DNA of 64,000 nt from Ensifer adhaerens. GTDB lineage: Bacteria; Pseudomonadota; Alphaproteobacteria; Rhizobiales; Rhizobiaceae. Below the pieces are notes generated by a model. The model was not told the origin of the DNA. It saw only the letters and a list, made by a program, of their open reading frames with translations, and ran no database searches. Position 1 is the first letter of the stretch. Each line of letters starts with the position of its first letter. Location: the NCBI RefSeq assembly GCF_013283195.1, contig NZ_JABEKT010000001.1, positions 1,708,509 through 1,772,508 on the forward strand, written 5' to 3'. A program made the position numbers and the translations under genes. This document shows, in pieces, positions 52,594 to 61,413 of the stretch.

Positions 52594-54390
52594 ATGATCA
52601 AGAACAAGGCCGGCTGGGTGGCCCTTACTGTCCTTGCGGCAGCAACAGCGTTGATGGTTTTTGTAGTTCAACCGAATTTGCGTGGCGGCAAGGAAGCGTC
52701 AGCCGATGGCACGGCAAGTGCTCCGGCCCAAACCGGTGACGCGGCATTGTCGACCGGAGGACCTCAACCCACTCCGGCCGCAAGCACCGAGACTGCCGCG
52801 AAGTCCGATGACGCCGCAAAGGTGGCGGAGCCGCAACCGGTCGCAAGCACTGCTGAAGCGAAGCCTCCCGCCGCGGACGCGTCCATTCCCGGTTTTGACG
52901 TTCTGCGCGTCGAGCCTGATGGATCGACCGTTGTTGCCGGCCATGCCGCACCAGGCTCCAAGCTCGAGATTCTCAACGGCACCACCGTCGTCGGAACGGC
53001 CGACGTCGGCGTGACCGGCGACTTTGCCGCCGTCTTTGACACACCGCTTCCGGCCGGCGACTACCAGCTGACCTTGCGCGCCGTCGGAGAAGACGGCGTT
53101 GCCAAGACTTCGCAAGAGGTCGCGACGGTTTCCGTACCGAAGGATGCGACCGGCCAACTGCTTGCCATGGTCTCCAAGCCAGGCGAAGCCAGCCGCCTGC
53201 TCACCACGCCCGACGCTCTTGGGAGTGCCACGCAGACGACCGACACGCCCGCCTCGCAGCCGGCTGCCGCGACACCTGCCGACGTGGCGTCGGCAACGCC
53301 GCAAACGACGAACGATGCTAGCGCCAACACGGCAAAGCCGAGTGGGGCCGCGGGGCTGCAGGTGACCGCCGTCGAGATCGAAGGCGCGAAGATGTTCGTC
53401 GCCGGTAGTGCGAAGCCCGGCGCTCTGGTTCGCATCTATGCAGACGACAAACTGCTCGGTGAAATGAAGGCCGACGACAAAGGCCACTTTGTCGTCGACG
53501 GCCAGATCGAGCTTTCGGTTGGCAGCCACATCATACGCGCCGACATGCTGAGCGAAGACGCAAGCAAGGTTGTAATGCGCGCATCCGTACCGTTTGACCG
53601 GCCGGCAGGTGCCCAAGTCGCAGCCGTTGCCGGTCCGGTTTCGGCCGCCGCAACGGCCGGGCTCGATGGCTTGCGAGCGGAGGCCGGCAAGGCGCTCGCG
53701 CTCTTGAAGGGACTGTTCGCCGACGGCAAGGTGCCGACGGGCGAGCAGCTGGCCGCAGCCCGTTCTGCAAGCGAATTTGCCCTGAAGTCGCTGGCCGATT
53801 TCAGGCTCACTGACAATTCCGATCAGGCGTTGGCTGATGAAGTCGCCCGGACGGCGAAGGCTGCAGCCGACGCGCTGGCCGTGCTGAAGGATGCTCCGCA
53901 GGATGCCCCGAGTGTCGCAGCGGCACTTGGCAAGGTCGAGGCATCGGTCGGCGCCATCCTCGCCGAGCGCGGCAGCGCAACGCCGGCGGTGACCGCCGCG
54001 GCCGAACCGGCCGTGTCGGGCGAGGTCGCCGAGGCTTCCGGTGCGTCGAAGGTCAAGGGTGCCGGTAGCTCGATTGCCAATGACGTCGCGGCTGCGCAGC
54101 CTTCGATGGCTACCACGGAAAGCCCGGCCCAGCCGGAAACGGTGGAGCAGGCGCCGCTGAAGGAAAGCAAGAACTCGGTCATCATCCGCCGCGGCGATAC
54201 GCTCTGGCAGATCTCGCGGCGCGTCTATGGTGCGGGCGTTCGCTACACCACGATCTACCTCGCCAACCAGGAACAGATCGAAAATCCCGATCGGATCCGT
54301 CCAGGTCAGGTCTTCGGCGTTCCTGACCAGGCACTTTCCGATGAAGAGTCACGGGAAATTCACAAGAAGCACATGAAACACGAACAATAG
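52594..54390 (+). CDS. LysM domain envelope protein with two Ig-like modules
   Basis: A 598-residue membrane-anchored protein. A single N-terminal helix (GWVALTVLAAATALMVFVV, about 7-25) is followed by a long Ala/Pro/Thr-rich disordered region with two Ig-like repeats. Each repeat reads roughly as G-strand, then AGHAAPGSKLEILNG or AGSAKPGALVRIYAD, then GDF or GHF. The C-terminus has a LysM peptidoglycan-binding domain (IIRRGDTLWQISRRVYGAG, TIYLANQEQIENPDRIRPGQ). Such proteins are thought to link the inner membrane to the cell wall. GGAG lies before the ATG at 52594, and a terminator follows at 54452. Confidence 0.88.
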   Translation: MIKNKAGWVALTVLAAATALMVFVVQPNLRGGKEASADGTASAPAQTGDAALSTGGPQPTPAASTETAAKSDDAAKVAEPQPVASTAEAKPPAADASIPGFDVLRVEPDGSTVVAGHAAPGSKLEILNGTTVVGTADVGVTGDFAAVFDTPLPAGDYQLTLRAVGEDGVAKTSQEVATVSVPKDATGQLLAMVSKPGEASRLLTTPDALGSATQTTDTPASQPAAATPADVASATPQTTNDASANTAKPSGAAGLQVTAVEIEGAKMFVAGSAKPGALVRIYADDKLLGEMKADDKGHFVVDGQIELSVGSHIIRADMLSEDASKVVMRASVPFDRPAGAQVAAVAGPVSAAATAGLDGLRAEAGKALALLKGLFADGKVPTGEQLAAARSASEFALKSLADFRLTDNSDQALADEVARTAKAAADALAVLKDAPQDAPSVAAALGKVEASVGAILAERGSATPAVTAAAEPAVSGEVAEASGASKVKGAGSSIANDVAAAQPSMATTESPAQPETVEQAPLKESKNSVIIRRGDTLWQISRRVYGAGVRYTTIYLANQEQIENPDRIRPGQVFGVPDQALSDEESREIHKKHMKHEQ

Positions 54391-54451
54391 GCTGATCATC
54401 GATACCCGTTGCATTGCCGTGGTGTCGACGCAGACCTATCTGTCAACCAAG

Positions 54452-54479
54452 GCGGCGCCTTCAACGAGGCGCCGCTTTT
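54452..54479 (+). terminator. Rho-independent terminator after the LysM gene
   Basis: GCGGCGCCT (54452-54460), loop TCAACG, then AGGCGCCGC (54467-54475) with TTTT after it. It lies 62 bases after the stop codon and separates the gene from the ABC exporter. Confidence 0.85.
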
Positions 54480-54585
54480 CATTGGATGGCGACGATGGGG
54501 CCCGATGACCTTTTCCAAGGTTAGGGCGCCAAGCCATAATTGCGCGGCGATGATGGCCCGACAGTCCGTCAGCGTGAGCGAATGA

Positions 54586-56496
54586 ATGAAAGCGGATCAA
54601 GACGTGGCACCTGCGAACCAGACGAAGACGATTTCCGCCGATACGAGCAACCCGTTTCGGACCATCGTTAACCTGTGGCCCTATATGTGGCCTTCGGATA
54701 GAGCCGATCTGAAGCTGCGGGTCGTCTGGGCGACGATCATTCTGGTGATTGCCAAGGTCGTGCTGATCCTCGTTCCCTATTTCTTCAAATGGGCGACGGA
54801 TGCGCTGAACAACAAGCCGGATGCGCTGGGCTTTCTGCCGCAGTTCCTCGGCGGTGCGGTCATGCTCGTGCTTGCCTATAACCTCGCGCGCCTGCTGCAG
54901 GCGGGGCTCAACCAGCTGCGTGACGCGCTGTTTGCCAGCGTCGGCCAGCATGCGGTTCGACAACTCGCCTACAAGACCTTCGTGCACATGCACCAGCTGT
55001 CGTTGCGCTTCCATCTGGAGCGGCGCACCGGCGGCCTGTCCCGGGTGATCGAGCGCGGCACCAAGGGCATCGAAACGATCGTCCGCTTCACCATCCTGAA
55101 CAGCGTTCCGACCCTGATCGAATTCCTGCTGACCGCGGTGATCTTCTGGTGGGGCTACGGTTTCAGCTACCTGCTGGTCACTGGCATCACCGTTTGTCTC
55201 TATATCTGGTTCACCGTCAAGGCGAGCGACTGGCGCATCGCCATCCGCCGCTCGATGAACGACAGCGACACCGACGCCAATACCAAGGCGATCGACTCGC
55301 TCCTGAACTTCGAGACCGTCAAATATTTCGGCAACGAAGAGATGGAAGCCAAGCGCTTCGACAGATCGATGGAGCGCTATGAGAAAGCCGCGACCCAGGT
55401 CTGGACCTCGCTCGGCTGGCTCAACTTCGGCCAGGCGATGATCTTTGGTGCGGGCACCGCCGTCATGATGATCATGTCCGCGCTTGCGGTGCAGCGCGGT
55501 GAACAGACCCTCGGCGACTTCGTCTTCATCAACGCCATGCTGATCCAGCTGGCCATTCCGCTCAATTTCATCGGTTTCGTCTATCGCGAGATCCGTCAGG
55601 GCCTGACCGACATCGAACACATGTTCGATCTGCTCGACGTGGAAGCCGAAGTGGTCGACCGCCCGGATGCGCGTCAGCTTGCCATTGCCAACGGGGCAAT
55701 CGCCTTCAACGACGTTCACTTCGCCTATGATCCGAAGCGGCCGATCCTCAAGGGCATTTCGTTCGAGGTTCCGGCCGGCAAGACCGTTGCCGTCGTCGGC
55801 CCTTCTGGCGCCGGCAAATCAACGCTGTCGCGACTTCTCTATCGCTTCTACGACGTGCAGCAGGGCACGATCACCGTCGACGGGCAGGATGTGCGCGATG
55901 TGACACAGAAGAGCCTGCGTGCGGTCATCGGCATGGTGCCGCAGGATACGGTACTGTTCAACGACACCATCGCCTACAATATTCGCTACGGGCGCGTTTC
56001 GGCGACCGAGGAGGAGGTCGTGGCTGCGGCCGAGGCGGCACAGATCGCCACCTTCATCCAATCGCTTCCCGAAGGCTTCCAGGCAATGGTCGGCGAACGG
56101 GGCTTGAAGCTCTCCGGCGGCGAAAAGCAGCGTGTCGCCATCGCCCGTACGATCCTGAAGGCGCCGCCGATCCTCATTCTCGATGAGGCAACCTCGGCGC
56201 TCGACACCCGCACCGAACAGGAAATCCAGTCGGCGCTCGATGTCGTATCGCGCAACCGCACGACGCTGGTCATCGCCCATCGGCTTTCGACGGTGATCAA
56301 TGCCGACGAGATCATCGTGCTGAAGGATGGCGTCATCGCCGAGCGAGGCACGCACGGGGAACTGATCGATCGCAGCGGACTTTATGCTTCCATGTGGAGC
56401 CGCCAGCGTGAGGCGACCCAGGCGGAAGAACAATTGAAGCGTGTACGCGAGAGCGATGATCTGGGCATCGTCACGCGTGGCGAGCCGGCCTTATGA
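54586..56496 (+). CDS. Atm1-type ABC transporter, fused permease and ATPase
   Basis: A 636-residue half-transporter that works as a dimer. The N-terminal membrane domain (about 45-330) resembles mitochondrial Atm1 (RTGGLSRVIERGTKGIETIVRF, FGNEEMEAKRFDRSMERYEKAAT, NFGQAMIFGAGT). The ATPase domain has Walker A GPSGAGKST near residue 405, signature LSGGEKQRVAIARTILK near 509, and Walker B ILILDEATSALD. Bacterial Atm1 proteins export glutathione-linked or sulfur compounds and relieve heavy-metal stress. No membrane-fusion partner is adjacent. The ATG at 54586 is preceded by the sequence GAGCGAATGA. Confidence 0.93.
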   Translation: MKADQDVAPANQTKTISADTSNPFRTIVNLWPYMWPSDRADLKLRVVWATIILVIAKVVLILVPYFFKWATDALNNKPDALGFLPQFLGGAVMLVLAYNLARLLQAGLNQLRDALFASVGQHAVRQLAYKTFVHMHQLSLRFHLERRTGGLSRVIERGTKGIETIVRFTILNSVPTLIEFLLTAVIFWWGYGFSYLLVTGITVCLYIWFTVKASDWRIAIRRSMNDSDTDANTKAIDSLLNFETVKYFGNEEMEAKRFDRSMERYEKAATQVWTSLGWLNFGQAMIFGAGTAVMMIMSALAVQRGEQTLGDFVFINAMLIQLAIPLNFIGFVYREIRQGLTDIEHMFDLLDVEAEVVDRPDARQLAIANGAIAFNDVHFAYDPKRPILKGISFEVPAGKTVAVVGPSGAGKSTLSRLLYRFYDVQQGTITVDGQDVRDVTQKSLRAVIGMVPQDTVLFNDTIAYNIRYGRVSATEEEVVAAAEAAQIATFIQSLPEGFQAMVGERGLKLSGGEKQRVAIARTILKAPPILILDEATSALDTRTEQEIQSALDVVSRNRTTLVIAHRLSTVINADEIIVLKDGVIAERGTHGELIDRSGLYASMWSRQREATQAEEQLKRVRESDDLGIVTRGEPAL

Positions 56497-56609
56497 CGGC
56501 ATGCCCATTGGCTGATCACGACGCGTATTGTCGCTGTCGGGCGGGCGGCGTTGCCGTAGGCGGCATTTCGCGCTAGGTCACGTTCCACAGCAAATCTGGA
56601 GTAGAGTTC

Positions 56610-57308
56610 ATGAGCTTGGTCAATACGGTGCGCAACACGCTGGTCCCGGTGCACAAGGAAGGCTATCGCTTCATCGCGATCTTCTTCGTCGTGTCGCTGG
56701 CGCTGGGCTTCCTGTGGGAGCCGTTGATGTGGATCGGCTTCCTGCTCACCGCCTGGTGCGCCTATTTCTTCCGCGATCCCGAGCGCATGACGCCGATCGA
56801 CGACGATCTGGTGATCAGCCCGGCCGATGGCCGCGTGTCGTCGATCGCCATGGTGACGCCGCCGGAAGAACTGGGTCTCGGTTCAGAGCCGATGCTGCGC
56901 ATCTCTGTTTTCATGAATGTCTTCAACTGCCATGTGAACCGTGCGCCGATGGCCGGCACCATCAGCCGCATCGCCTATCGCGCCGGCAAGTTCGTCAACG
57001 CCGAGCTCGACAAGGCCAGCCACGAGAATGAACGCAACGGTCTCGTCATCCAGACGAAGCACGGCGCCATCGGCGTGGTGCAGATCGCCGGCCTCGTTGC
57101 CCGCCGCATCATGTGCTGGAAGTATGAAAACGCCTCGCTCGACGCCGGCGAGCGTTTTGGCCTCATCCGGTTCGGCTCGCGCCTTGACGTCTTCCTGCCG
57201 GAAGGTGTCGAACCGCGCGTCAGCCTCGGCCAGACCGCGATTGCCGGTGAAACCGTGCTGGCCGAATTCGGCTCGTCCAAGGGCCCGGTCATCAGCCGTC
57301 GCGCATAA
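56610..57308 (+). CDS. psd: Phosphatidylserine decarboxylase proenzyme
   Basis: A 232-residue proenzyme that converts phosphatidylserine to phosphatidylethanolamine. Two hydrophobic helices at about 20-50 anchor it to the membrane. It is the shorter type found in alphaproteobacteria ([47 protein letters not shown]). The self-cleavage site GSS is at residues 221-223 in EFGSSKGPV, giving a pyruvoyl group from the first Ser. pssA follows 10 bases after the stop, and the two form the PE pathway operon. Confidence 0.96.
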   Translation: MSLVNTVRNTLVPVHKEGYRFIAIFFVVSLALGFLWEPLMWIGFLLTAWCAYFFRDPERMTPIDDDLVISPADGRVSSIAMVTPPEELGLGSEPMLRISVFMNVFNCHVNRAPMAGTISRIAYRAGKFVNAELDKASHENERNGLVIQTKHGAIGVVQIAGLVARRIMCWKYENASLDAGERFGLIRFGSRLDVFLPEGVEPRVSLGQTAIAGETVLAEFGSSKGPVISRRA

Positions 57309-57318
57309 AGGAGACCCT

Positions 57319-58191
57319 ATGGAAGGTCCTCAACAGGAAAACCCAGCCGAACCGCCGAAAGTGGCGGACGAGGCGAATGGTTCCAACGACACCGGCCGCG
57401 GCCCGCGGCTGCGCGAGATACCGCTGCGCCTGATGATCCCGAACATGATCACCGTGCTCGCGATCTGCGCGGGTCTCTCCGGCATCAGGCTTGCGTTTGA
57501 AAACCGCATCGAACTCGCCGTCGCCATGGTGTTGCTTGCGGCCTTTCTCGACGGCATCGACGGCCGCGTCGCCCGTCTTTTGAAGGCAACGTCGAACTTC
57601 GGCGGCCAGATGGATTCGCTTGCCGATATCATCAACTTCGGCGTTGCACCGGCGCTGGTTCTCTACGTCTTCATCCTCGATCAGGCCCGCTCGATCGGCT
57701 GGATCGCGGCGTTGGTCTACGCGATCGCCTGCGGCCTGCGGCTGGCGCGCTTCAACGTCATGGCCGAGCGCCAGTCCAAAGCGGCGTGGCAGTCGGAGTA
57801 CTTTGTCGGCGTACCGGCACCGGCAGGCGCCATGCTGGTGCTGCTGCCGGTCTATCTCGGCCTGCTCGGCCTGGCGCCTGAGCGCACCATGGCGCTGATC
57901 GCATCGGGTTACACCGTGCTGATTGCCTTCCTGCTCGTCAGCCGTCTGCCGGTCTGGTCGGGCAAGTCGGAAAGCCGCGTGCGCCGCGATCTCGTGTTGC
58001 CGGTCATTCTCATCGTCGTGTTCTATGTCGCGACGCTGATGACCTACACATGGGAGACGATGGCGGTGACCGCCCTCGGTTATCTGATCACGCTGCCGTT
58101 CGGCGCGCGCTCGTGGCAGCGCAAGTATGGCGGCGACTGGCCCGCCCATCCCGCCCACGGCGGTGACGGACTGCCGGGCGACAAGGACTAA
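57319..58191 (+). CDS. pssA: CDP-diacylglycerol--serine O-phosphatidyltransferase
   Basis: A 290-residue inner-membrane enzyme that makes phosphatidylserine from CDP-diacylglycerol and serine. The CDP-alcohol phosphotransferase motif D-G-x2-A-R-x8-G-x3-D-x3-D is complete at residues 81-103 (DGRVARLLKATSNFGG and following). Eight or so membrane helices are predicted. A polar N-terminal stretch (MEGPQQENPAEPPKVADEAN) lies in the cytoplasm. AAGGAGACCCT is a strong ribosome binding site, and psd is immediately upstream. A bidirectional terminator follows. Confidence 0.96.
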   Translation: MEGPQQENPAEPPKVADEANGSNDTGRGPRLREIPLRLMIPNMITVLAICAGLSGIRLAFENRIELAVAMVLLAAFLDGIDGRVARLLKATSNFGGQMDSLADIINFGVAPALVLYVFILDQARSIGWIAALVYAIACGLRLARFNVMAERQSKAAWQSEYFVGVPAPAGAMLVLLPVYLGLLGLAPERTMALIASGYTVLIAFLLVSRLPVWSGKSESRVRRDLVLPVILIVVFYVATLMTYTWETMAVTALGYLITLPFGARSWQRKYGGDWPAHPAHGGDGLPGDKD

Positions 58192-58213
58192 GCCTGAGCG
58201 GCCGCACAAACAT

Positions 58214-58245
58214 AAAGGCCACCGTGGAAACACGGTGGCCTTTTT
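58214..58245. terminator. Terminator after pssA, shared with the SDR gene
   Basis: AAAGGCCACCGTG (58214-58226), loop GAAA, then CACGGTGGCCTTT (58231-58243) with T residues continuing to 58245. The A-run on the other side means it can work on both strands, ending purF-SDR transcripts too. Confidence 0.9.
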
Positions 58246-58267
58246 GATTCCGGGTTTGTGGCAGCCA

Positions 58268-59008
58268 TTACTCCGGCAGGCGGTAGTCGACGATCTTGTT
58301 TTCGCGAACGATATAGAGCTTGCCGGTTTCGGTCTGGTCTGGGCCGACCAGCGGCAGAAGCTGAGCCGCGACTTCGGACGGATGCGGCACGGTTTCCGGG
58401 TCCTCTCCAGGCATCGCCTGTGCGCGCATGGCGGTGCGGGTGGCGCCAGGATCGACGCTGAGGATGCGCAGCGGCAGCCGCTGCGTCTCTGCGGCCCAGG
58501 TGCGCGCGAGTGCCTCGACTGCGGCCTTCGAGGCGGAGTAGGGGCCCCAGAACGGCTTGCACTTGTGGGCAGCGCTTGACGAGAGAATGAGCGCGCGTCC
58601 GGCGTCGGACTTGATCAGCAACGGCTCAAGCGTGCGGATCAGGCGCCAGGTGGCGTTGACGTTGATGGTCATCACCTTGTCGAACACCTTGGCCTCGACA
58701 TGGCCGATCGGCGAGATCGTGCCGAGCACGCCGGCATTGGCAACCATGATGTCGAGCTTGCCCCAGCGCTCGTTGATCGCGCCGCCGAGCTTGTCGATCG
58801 CAGCCATGTCGGCGAGATCGAAGGGAACGAGCGTGGCCGAGCCGCCGACAGCCTTGATGGCGTCGTCGAGTTCCTCGAGGCCGCCGACGGTGCGGGCGCA
58901 GGCGACGACATGGGCGCCAGCCTTGGCGAGTTCGAGGGCCGTGAAATAGCCGATACCGCGCGATGCGCCGGTGACGACGGCGACCCGGTCTTTCAAATTG
59001 ATCGTCAT
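58268..59008 (-). CDS. Short-chain dehydrogenase/reductase
   Basis: A 246-residue classical SDR. The cofactor motif TGASRGIG is at 13-20, MVANAGVLG follows, and the active-site residues are Ser in LILSSSAAHKC and YSASK with Tyr and Lys. The pattern fits an NAD(P)-dependent alcohol or carbonyl reductase such as those annotated as FabG-like, but the substrate is unknown. It starts 12 bases after purF on the same strand and is probably co-transcribed; no functional link to purines is evident. Confidence 0.9.
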   Translation of the reverse strand: MTINLKDRVAVVTGASRGIGYFTALELAKAGAHVVACARTVGGLEELDDAIKAVGGSATLVPFDLADMAAIDKLGGAINERWGKLDIMVANAGVLGTISPIGHVEAKVFDKVMTINVNATWRLIRTLEPLLIKSDAGRALILSSSAAHKCKPFWGPYSASKAAVEALARTWAAETQRLPLRILSVDPGATRTAMRAQAMPGEDPETVPHPSEVAAQLLPLVGPDQTETGKLYIVRENKIVDYRLPE

Positions 59009-59020
59009 TTTATTGTCTGA

Positions 59021-60511
59021 TTATCCGTTGCTGGCGAGAACCGAGAGTTTGCGGACATTGCTGGCGCCTTCCTGGTCGAGAAGGCGGGTCGGATAGTCCC
59101 CGGTGAAATAGTGGTCGGTAAACTGCGGTGCCTTGGGATCGCGCTTGACGCCGCCGACGGCCTCGTAAAGCCCGTCGATCGACAGGAACTCGAGCGAGTC
59201 CGCACCGATGAAGCGGCACATGGAGGCAAGGTCGGCGTGCTGGTTGGCGAGCAGCTTGTCGCGATCCGGTGTGTCGATGCCGTAGAAATCGGGGTGGAAG
59301 ATCATCGGGCTGGCAACGCGCACATGCACTTCGCGTGCGCCGGCATCGCGGATCATCTGCACGATCTTGACCGAGGTGGTGCCACGAACGATCGAATCGT
59401 CGACGAGCACGACGCGCTTGCCCTCGATCATCGCACGGTTGGCCGAGTGCTTCAGCTTGACGCCGAATGCGCGGATCTGCTGCGTCGGCTCGATGAAGGT
59501 GCGGCCGACATAATGGTTGCGGATGATGCCGAGTTCGAAGGGGATGCCGCTCTGCTGCGCGTAGCCGATCGCAGCGGGCGTGCCGCCATCGGGAACCGGC
59601 ACGACGACATCGGCTTCGACAGGCGCTTCCTTGGCGAGATTTTGGCCCATGTTCTTGCGCGCGACATAGACGTTGCGGCCGCCGACGACGGAATCCGGAC
59701 GGGCGAAGTAGACGTATTCGAACAGGCAGAGCCGCTCCGGTTGCGGGGCGACAGGCTTGCGGGCATCGATCGAGATCGAGCCGTCGGCCTGGATCTCGCA
59801 GATGATGATTTCGCCATTCTCGACGTCGCGCACGAACTTGGCGCCGATGATATCGAGTGCGCAGGTTTCCGAGCAGAAGATCGGCTTGCCATCGAGTTCG
59901 CCCATGACGAGCGGACGGATGCCGTGCGGGTCACGGGCGGCAATCAGCTTGGTGCGGGTCAGCGCCAGCATCGAGTAGCCACCTTCGACCTGCGCAATCG
60001 CATCCGCGAAGCGGTCGGTGGTCGAAGCGTGCTTCGAGCGGGCGATGAGGTGAAGGACGACTTCGGTATCGGAGGTCGACTGACAGATGGCACCATCCGA
60101 GATGATCTGGCGGCGCAGCGTCAGCCCGTTGGTAAAGTTGCCGTTATGGGCGATTGCGATACCACCTTCATGCAACTCGGCAAACAGCGGCTGGACGTTG
60201 CGCAACGCCACTTCGCCTGTTGTCGAGTAGCGCGTGTGGCCGATGGACATGAAGCCCGGGAGCTTTGCCAGGGTCGCGGGGTCGGTGTAGTGGTCGCCGA
60301 CAAGGCCCATGCGCTTTTCCGTGCAGAACTGCTTGCCGTCGAAGGTGACGATACCGGCGGCCTCCTGGCCGCGATGCTGGAGCGCGTGCAGGCCAAGCGC
60401 CGTCAGCGCGGCGGCATCCGGATGCCCCAGGATGCCGAACACGCCGCACTCTTCGTGCAGGGTGTCGCCATCGATTTCGTCATGGATTTCCTTGGATCTC
60501 AGATCGGTCAT
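59021..60511 (-). CDS. purF: Amidophosphoribosyltransferase
   Basis: A 496-residue enzyme for the first step of purine synthesis, moving the amide of glutamine to PRPP. A propeptide of about 21 residues ends at Cys22 (EECGVFGILGHPDA), the nucleophile freed by cleavage. The N-terminal glutaminase domain includes HTRYSTTGEVALRNVQP, and the PRPP loop VVLVDDSIVRGTTSVKIV lies in the C-terminal domain. The ATG at 60511 follows AAGG; a GTG one codon upstream is less likely. It comes after the cvpA-side spacer, in the cvpA-purF order common in bacteria. Confidence 0.97.
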   Translation of the reverse strand: MTDLRSKEIHDEIDGDTLHEECGVFGILGHPDAAALTALGLHALQHRGQEAAGIVTFDGKQFCTEKRMGLVGDHYTDPATLAKLPGFMSIGHTRYSTTGEVALRNVQPLFAELHEGGIAIAHNGNFTNGLTLRRQIISDGAICQSTSDTEVVLHLIARSKHASTTDRFADAIAQVEGGYSMLALTRTKLIAARDPHGIRPLVMGELDGKPIFCSETCALDIIGAKFVRDVENGEIIICEIQADGSISIDARKPVAPQPERLCLFEYVYFARPDSVVGGRNVYVARKNMGQNLAKEAPVEADVVVPVPDGGTPAAIGYAQQSGIPFELGIIRNHYVGRTFIEPTQQIRAFGVKLKHSANRAMIEGKRVVLVDDSIVRGTTSVKIVQMIRDAGAREVHVRVASPMIFHPDFYGIDTPDRDKLLANQHADLASMCRFIGADSLEFLSIDGLYEAVGGVKRDPKAPQFTDHYFTGDYPTRLLDQEGASNVRKLSVLASNG

Positions 60512-60611
60512 CACAGTCGCCTTTGCTCCGTGCCGGTGCGCATATCGTGATCAGGCCCGCCGTCTTCAAGCGATATTAGCTGAAAACGGACACAAGCGTT
60601 ATTCCCAAAAG

Positions 60612-60638
60612 GACAAAGCCCGCGCAGCGGGCTTTGTC
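60612..60638 (-). terminator. Terminator between cvpA and purF
   Basis: GACAAAGCCCGC (60612-60623) and GCGGGCTTTGTC (60627-60638) form a 12-bp stem with loop GCA. On the minus strand it is followed by CTTTTGG. It stands 17 bases after the cvpA stop codon, so purF is likely read mostly from its own promoter. Confidence 0.8.
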
Positions 60639-60655
60639 GGCAGTTTTTCCATGTC

Positions 60656-61279
60656 TCAGCCGTTGGTGGCCGGGGCGTCGTCAACCGGCGCCTGGTCGGG
60701 CGAACCCGACGGTGCCTGTCCGGGCGTTCCAGCCGGGGCCTCGCCTTCGCCTTCGCCGGTCGTGTCCTTGCCGCGCAGGCGGTCGAGGATGGTGGCGTCG
60801 GCTTCCTCGGGCAGGAGCGCGATCAGCTTGTTGCCGAGATTGTCGAGCAGCGGCTTGGACTTCGCCTGCGTAACCCAGCCCGGCTGCTGCTGCGGAGCGA
60901 CCAGCCAGTTGAAGAACAGCATGGCGACGACCACGAGCAGGATGCCGCGTGCGGCACCGAAGAGAAAGCCGAGCGTGCGGTCAAGCGCGCCGATGCGGCT
61001 GTCGATGATGAAATCGGCAATCCGCATGGTGATGAAGGAAATGATGATGAGCGCAACCAAGAAGATCACGGCCGCCGAGCCGATCAGCGCGACGGTGTCG
61101 CTGCTGGTGTACTGCTTGGCATAGGGCAGGAGGTGCGGGTAGAGGAAGTAGGCCGCTGCCGCAGCGCCCACCCAACTCGCAACCGACAGGACCTCGCGCG
61201 AGAAGCCTCGGACCATGGCCAGGATTGCTGAAAACAGCGCGACGCCGAGAACGATACCGTCGAGAATTGTAATGGGCAT
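60656..61279 (-). CDS. cvpA: CvpA family protein
   Basis: A 207-residue inner-membrane protein with about four helices. MPITILDGIVLGVALFSAILAMVRGFSREVLSVASWVGA is the typical start and DSRIGALDRTLGFLFGAARGILL the central signature. A polar, Gly/Ala/Pro-rich tail of about 45 residues follows. CvpA was named for colicin V production but probably serves membrane or cell envelope homeostasis; its mechanism is unknown. The gene lies between radA and purF on the same strand. Confidence 0.93.
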   Translation of the reverse strand: MPITILDGIVLGVALFSAILAMVRGFSREVLSVASWVGAAAAAYFLYPHLLPYAKQYTSSDTVALIGSAAVIFLVALIIISFITMRIADFIIDSRIGALDRTLGFLFGAARGILLVVVAMLFFNWLVAPQQQPGWVTQAKSKPLLDNLGNKLIALLPEEADATILDRLRGKDTTGEGEGEAPAGTPGQAPSGSPDQAPVDDAPATNG

Positions 61280-61413
61280 TTTGTCCTTACTCCGAACCCG
61301 GTTCGTCCGGGTCTCCTCAAGCCTATCCGCCGTCGGCCCTGCCTGATATCCAGGGCATTGTTGTGAGCCAGCTCAGAAGCCGCCTCGTGGAGCCGCTTGC
61401 AGCACCCGCACCT

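Noticed and set aside
59111-60550. 479-codon frame antisense to purF
   Set aside because: PurF is unmistakable on the minus strand. The reverse translation has no family resemblance.
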